A stretch of 64,000 nt of DNA, taken from the NCBI RefSeq assembly GCF_032118995.1, contig NC_092663.1, forward strand, positions 8,370,001 through 8,434,000. Reading direction: 5' to 3'. This document shows positions 60,985 to 64,000 of the stretch, in pieces. The DNA comes from Asterias amurensis. Its lineage: Eukaryota > Echinodermata > Asteroidea > Forcipulatida > Asteriidae. A model generated the notes under the pieces. That model saw only the letters and a program-made list of their open reading frames with translations. It ran no database searches and had not been told where the DNA came from. How positions within the stretch are numbered: position 1 is the first letter of the stretch; each line of letters begins with the position of its first letter. The translations under genes were made by a program, and so were the position numbers.

Positions 60985-62263
60985 AATCTAATAATAATAA
61001 TAATAATAATAAATAATAATAAGACTTGTAATGCGCACATATCCACCCTGCTGGGTGTTCAAGGCGCAGTAAACCAAAACAAAACAAAACAAAAACACAA
61101 CACAAAGAAAAACAGACACAACAAAATTAGTCATTGAAAACCTGTGACATAAGATAAGTTTTGAGAAGAGACTTGAATTTTGCGGTACAAAGACAAGATC
61201 GAAGATTAAGTGGTAGAGAGTTCCAGATGCGTGGCGCGGCTACAGAAAAAGACCTGTCACCCCATGAGTGTCGAGACTTGGGTTCAATGAGGAGAAGCAT
61301 GGAACTTGATCGAAGATTCCTTGATGGAGTGTAAACTTGAAGCAGTTCAGAAATATAGTGGGGAGCCTTGCCATTTAGAGCTTTGTGGACAATGAGCATC
61401 AGCTTGAAGATGATTCGTTGAGAGATAGGGAGCCAGTGTAGTTGTTTCAGAATGGGGGTGATAGAACAGGATTTTATAGACAGTGTCACAATGCGGGCAG
61501 CAGTATTTTGGAGCCGTTGAAGTCGGGAAATCTGGTTGTTAGGAAGACTGTAGAGAAGAGCATTGCCGTTGTCAAGACGAGAAGTAACAAATGCGTGAAT
61601 GACCTTTTCAGTGGCACTTTTGTCCAAGTACTTGCGAATCTTACCTATATTCCTGATGTGATATGATGATAAACGAACAATGTTGTTGATGTGTGGCTGA
61701 AGTGTCATCGATGAATCAAAATTAACCCCTAAGTTCCGAGCTTTCAGCGAGGGAGCTATCCGAGCATCACCGATGGAGATATATGGCACTGAAACCTTAG
61801 TTAACTGTTGACGTGACCCAAATAAAAGGAACTCTGTCTTATCATCATTTAACTTCAGGAAGTTTTGTTGTGTCCAACGTCGAATCTCTTGGATGCATTT
61901 CTCAAGTCTTGCAATAGATGCATTGGCGTTTTCTTGAGAAGATTTAAACGTGATGTATAGCTGAGTGTCGTCTGCGTACACATGGTAATTCAGATTAAAT
62001 TTGAGGATGATGTCGCGAATCGGTAAAGTGTACAGCGTAAACCACTGCGGGCCGAGTACCGACCCCTGTGGCACAGAGTAGTTCAAAACAACAGGGTCGG
62101 ATATCGCAGTGCCAATACATACATGCTGAGTTCTGTTGTGGAGATACGATTTGCACCATGCTAGGGCTGTGTCCTCTATGCCAATCTGTCTCTGCATTGC
62201 TTTTATGGCATCACATAGTTCTCTAACCAGGAGCAGAGCTGTGTCTTGAGAGAGTTGCGACAA
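60985..62263 (-). mobile_element. 5'-truncated CR1/L2-like LINE
   Basis: On the minus strand, an RT C-terminal frame (62263-61127) is followed by a short 3' UTR ending GCGCCTTGAACACCCAGCAG ... GCGCATTACAAGTCTT and a TTATTATTATT tail at 60989-61024. The same 3' UTR occurs at 26305-26425. Confidence 0.85.
61127..62263 (-). pseudogene. LINE reverse transcriptase, C-terminal part (378 aa)
   Basis: Motif B (SVPQGSVLGP) and motif C (VYADDTQLYI) lie near residues 65-100. LEKCIQEIRRWTQQNFLKLN, LLFGSRQQL, RNLGVNFDSSMTLQPHI, QRLQNTAARIV, LHWLPISQRI and the end GDRSFSVAAPRIWNSLPLNL follow, all hallmarks of CR1/L2-type RT tails. The frame upstream of IGIEDTALAW lacks the motif A block with its catalytic Asp, and ALLLVRELCDAIKAMQ takes its place, so an internal deletion has removed the active-site aspartate. 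The frame is otherwise open for 378 codons: recent but dead. Confidence 0.88.
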
Positions 62264-62620
62264 GGAGGGACCACTTTTCTTTGGTCACGTGGTTGCTGGG
62301 CGCCATGTTGTCTCCAAACGCAGCACAACCCAATGGGCAGACTAGTCTGGCACCCCGTGTTCGGCCATGCGTTTCTTGGGAACAAAATGGCTTCTTATCG
62401 CAAGTTGTCGCAACTCTCCCAATATACGGCTCTGACCAGGAGTGCGTTTTGGCGACCCCAAACAAGTCAACAAGTCGGTTACCGTTTGGTCTGAACAGCA
62501 TCGTCACACCGCGTTTCAACCTTGAACACGCGAAAACGCTCAACCGATGACCAAAGCTCAATCTGCTTCTGGTTGTGGTCGCCAAAACGCACTCCTTTGT
62601 TGGCAAATTAACCTCGGGCT
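62218..62620. mobile_element. Compound palindromic region, family I copy
   Basis: AGAGTTGCGACAAGGAGG (62258) is inverted at 62400-62420 (CAAGTTGTCGCAACTCTC). It is followed by a full family I element (GGAGTGCGTTTTGGCGACCC at 62440 to GTCGCCAAAACGCACTCC at 62580). A second copy of family I is at 46573-46730. Confidence 0.7.
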
Positions 62621-62626
62621 GTGACG

Positions 62627-62832
62627 TAGACTTGTGGACAAGTCGTTAAATCGGCCCCACGCGCTGAGATAGTGGTCTCGCGAGATCACTGCTCTCGCGC
62701 GAACTGATGGCTCCCCGATTTCGACTCCTAAATCGGCCCCACGCGCTGAGATAGTGGTCTCGCGAGATCACTGCTCTCGCGCGAACTGATGGCTCCCCGA
62801 TTTCGACTCCTCATTAACGACTTGTACAAGCT
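62627..62832. repeat. Hairpin-ended block with perfect 82-bp tandem duplication
   Basis: Outer ends ACAAGTCGTTAA and TTAACGACTTGTACAAG are inverted. Inside, an 82-bp unit beginning AAATCGGCCCCACGCGCTGA occurs twice (62648-62729 and 62730-62811) with no difference seen. Each unit itself holds CTCGCGAGA palindromes. Confidence 0.9.
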
Positions 62833-63140
62833 GACAGCGGTTTGTGCACCTCCTATGGGCACTTCAGCCGAAATCGTACGGACGCATCTGATTGGTCGAT
62901 GTCGTTAAACTATGAATATTCAACATGTATATGCTATCAAACAGTACACCCTGTGTTGGATGGGTTCGGGAAGTCACATGTATGAATGAACGATCAACAA
63001 AACTGTCAGCGTGTGAATTTATATGCCTACACTACCTAGACGTCGTGTGTGTATGGTACTTTTGAGTACGGATTTTTATCGGGAACTTTGACGTGCATAT
63101 TAAATAAATAACTTAGTCTGAACTTGGTCTGTCATCAATC
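62833..63140. other. Possible 5' flank of a gene
   Basis: Non-coding; a CATTTGATTGGTCGATG-like CCAAT-box context occurs near 62888. It precedes the candidate first exon at 63141. Confidence 0.25.
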
Positions 63141-63259
63141 ATGGACTTGGTTGATAAACTTGAAGAACAAGATATAGAAGCAGCCGTCAAAAAGCCAGTT
63201 TTCTCAAGGCATGCAACATGCAAGAGATCCGCTCACGTCGACGACAGGTCGCATGGAAG
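63141..63259 (+). CDS. Candidate first coding exon of an unknown gene
   Basis: ATG at 63141 opens MDLVDKLEEQDIEAAVKKPV, followed by a Ser/Arg/His-rich stretch (FSRHATCKRS, DDRSHGR), and meets a possible donor GAA|GTATGC at 63260. The acidic, helix-prone start looks protein-like, and nothing here matches the repeat families. There is no second exon in the remaining 740 bp and no homologue I recognise, so it may be chance. Confidence 0.3.
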
Positions 63260-64000
63260 AAGTATGCATGCCAACACACACACACTGCACACAGCGTGTA
63301 TTGATGCAAGGCAATGACACTTTTGTAAACAAATGATTTGCACCAAAAAATCAGAACAGGTGAGCTTGCTGTTTAGTTTCTTAAACTACTAATAAATAAA
63401 CTACTAATAAATAAACTACTAATAAATTTGCGTTGACAAATAATATATTGCAAAAATCTACCTCCTTGGAGTTACCGGTAATTTGGTTTTTGAGGCTTCT
63501 TAATCTTATGAACAAGTTTTATTTTTAAGTAAAATTTAACAAAAACATGTGTTACTGTTCATATAACTCAATTGTTCCACCATTATGAAGATAGTTTCTA
63601 CCACCATGGTAAACAAAATTGAACATAATTAATGTTTTTTTAGAAAACAATAACAAAACATTTAAAAAAAATTGTTTAAAAAGTTTAAACACTAAAACTT
63701 AGATAAGATTTGAAACTACATAAGAGTCTTTATTTGTGATGGTGTTGCCTCAAACCTCACTTTAGCCCGTAAATAATAGGTAGGTTTTATTAGCTGCATG
63801 TTATACCAGCAAACACGTGAACGTGAAGGTCTAAAAATTGTGTTGTTAGGTGATGTCACCACTTTGGGCTTAATTCATGCTCACGTAAGACGTCTGCACA
63901 GAGAGGTACCTAACGTGAAAAACGATAACTTCATGTGTGAATTTAACACCACAATTTTCTGACATTTTCATGTTAACGTATTTGCTTGGGTAACATGCTA
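63260..64000. other. No gene seen; short tandem repeat
   Basis: A 17-nt unit, AAACTACTAATAAATAA, is repeated about three times at 63382-63427. The rest is AT-rich without recognisable features. Confidence 0.4.

Noticed and set aside
62223-62606. 127-codon ORF on the minus strand
   Set aside because: It lies across the palindromic family I element, with open frames on both strands from symmetry.

Overview
The window is eukaryotic, AT-rich, intron-rich and packed with repeats. The enzyme family, the THAP, LINE and SINE relics and the dense swarm of TTAA-flanked inverted-repeat elements suggest a marine invertebrate deuterostome. My best guess is an echinoderm, probably a sea star; this rests on remembered repeat style, not on a search. 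No bacterial-type operon, CRISPR array or rRNA gene is present.

The functional core is a local cluster of three GT29 sialyltransferase genes of the ST6GALNAC1/2 type (type II Golgi enzymes that add sialic acid to O-linked GalNAc glycans). I rebuilt them exon by exon from splice sites and phases. Gene A (+, 2366-6237) has only its catalytic exons; its 5' exons were not found. Gene B (+, 21863-33087) has 7 coding exons that sum to an in-frame 1170 nt (389 aa). Gene C (-, 54533-39432) has 8 coding exons that sum to 1149 nt (382 aa). The homologous catalytic exons share phases and often exact lengths (109, 113, 160 and 215 nt recur), so the genes arose by local duplication. The last exon of gene B lies in a 963-bp block repeated 1657 bp downstream with no difference seen by eye.

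Almost everything else is mobile or repetitive. One abundant ~380-bp element begins TTAA-AGGCAGTGGACAC and occurs about 20 times, sometimes nested or sharing one TTAA. Several other families have the same TTAA plus AG-type ends. One of these (1678-2332, and a relative at 52687-53246) carries a broken THAP-domain ORF, which points to Kolobok-type transposons as the source. A 4.8-kb TTAA-flanked element fills 56099-60890. There are also LINE reverse-transcriptase remnants (17.8, 28.2, 30.6, 43.2 and 61.1 kb), two tRNA-headed SINEs, a Crypton-like recombinase fragment at 40.8 kb, and long-armed hairpin elements with a conserved loop. Tandem arrays include a hairpin minisatellite at 37.4 kb, ~320-bp repeats at 38 kb, and a ~570-bp ATT microsatellite at 42.5 kb that appears to be an expanded LINE tail.

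Layout: 0-2.3 kb hairpins and the THAP element; 2.4-6.2 kb gene A; 6.2-21.8 kb repeats, LINE and SINE; 21.9-33.1 kb gene B; 33.1-34.8 kb duplicated last exon; 35-39.4 kb tandem repeats; 39.4-54.5 kb gene C; 55-64 kb the TTAA element, a LINE, and a possible first exon of another gene at 63.1 kb.
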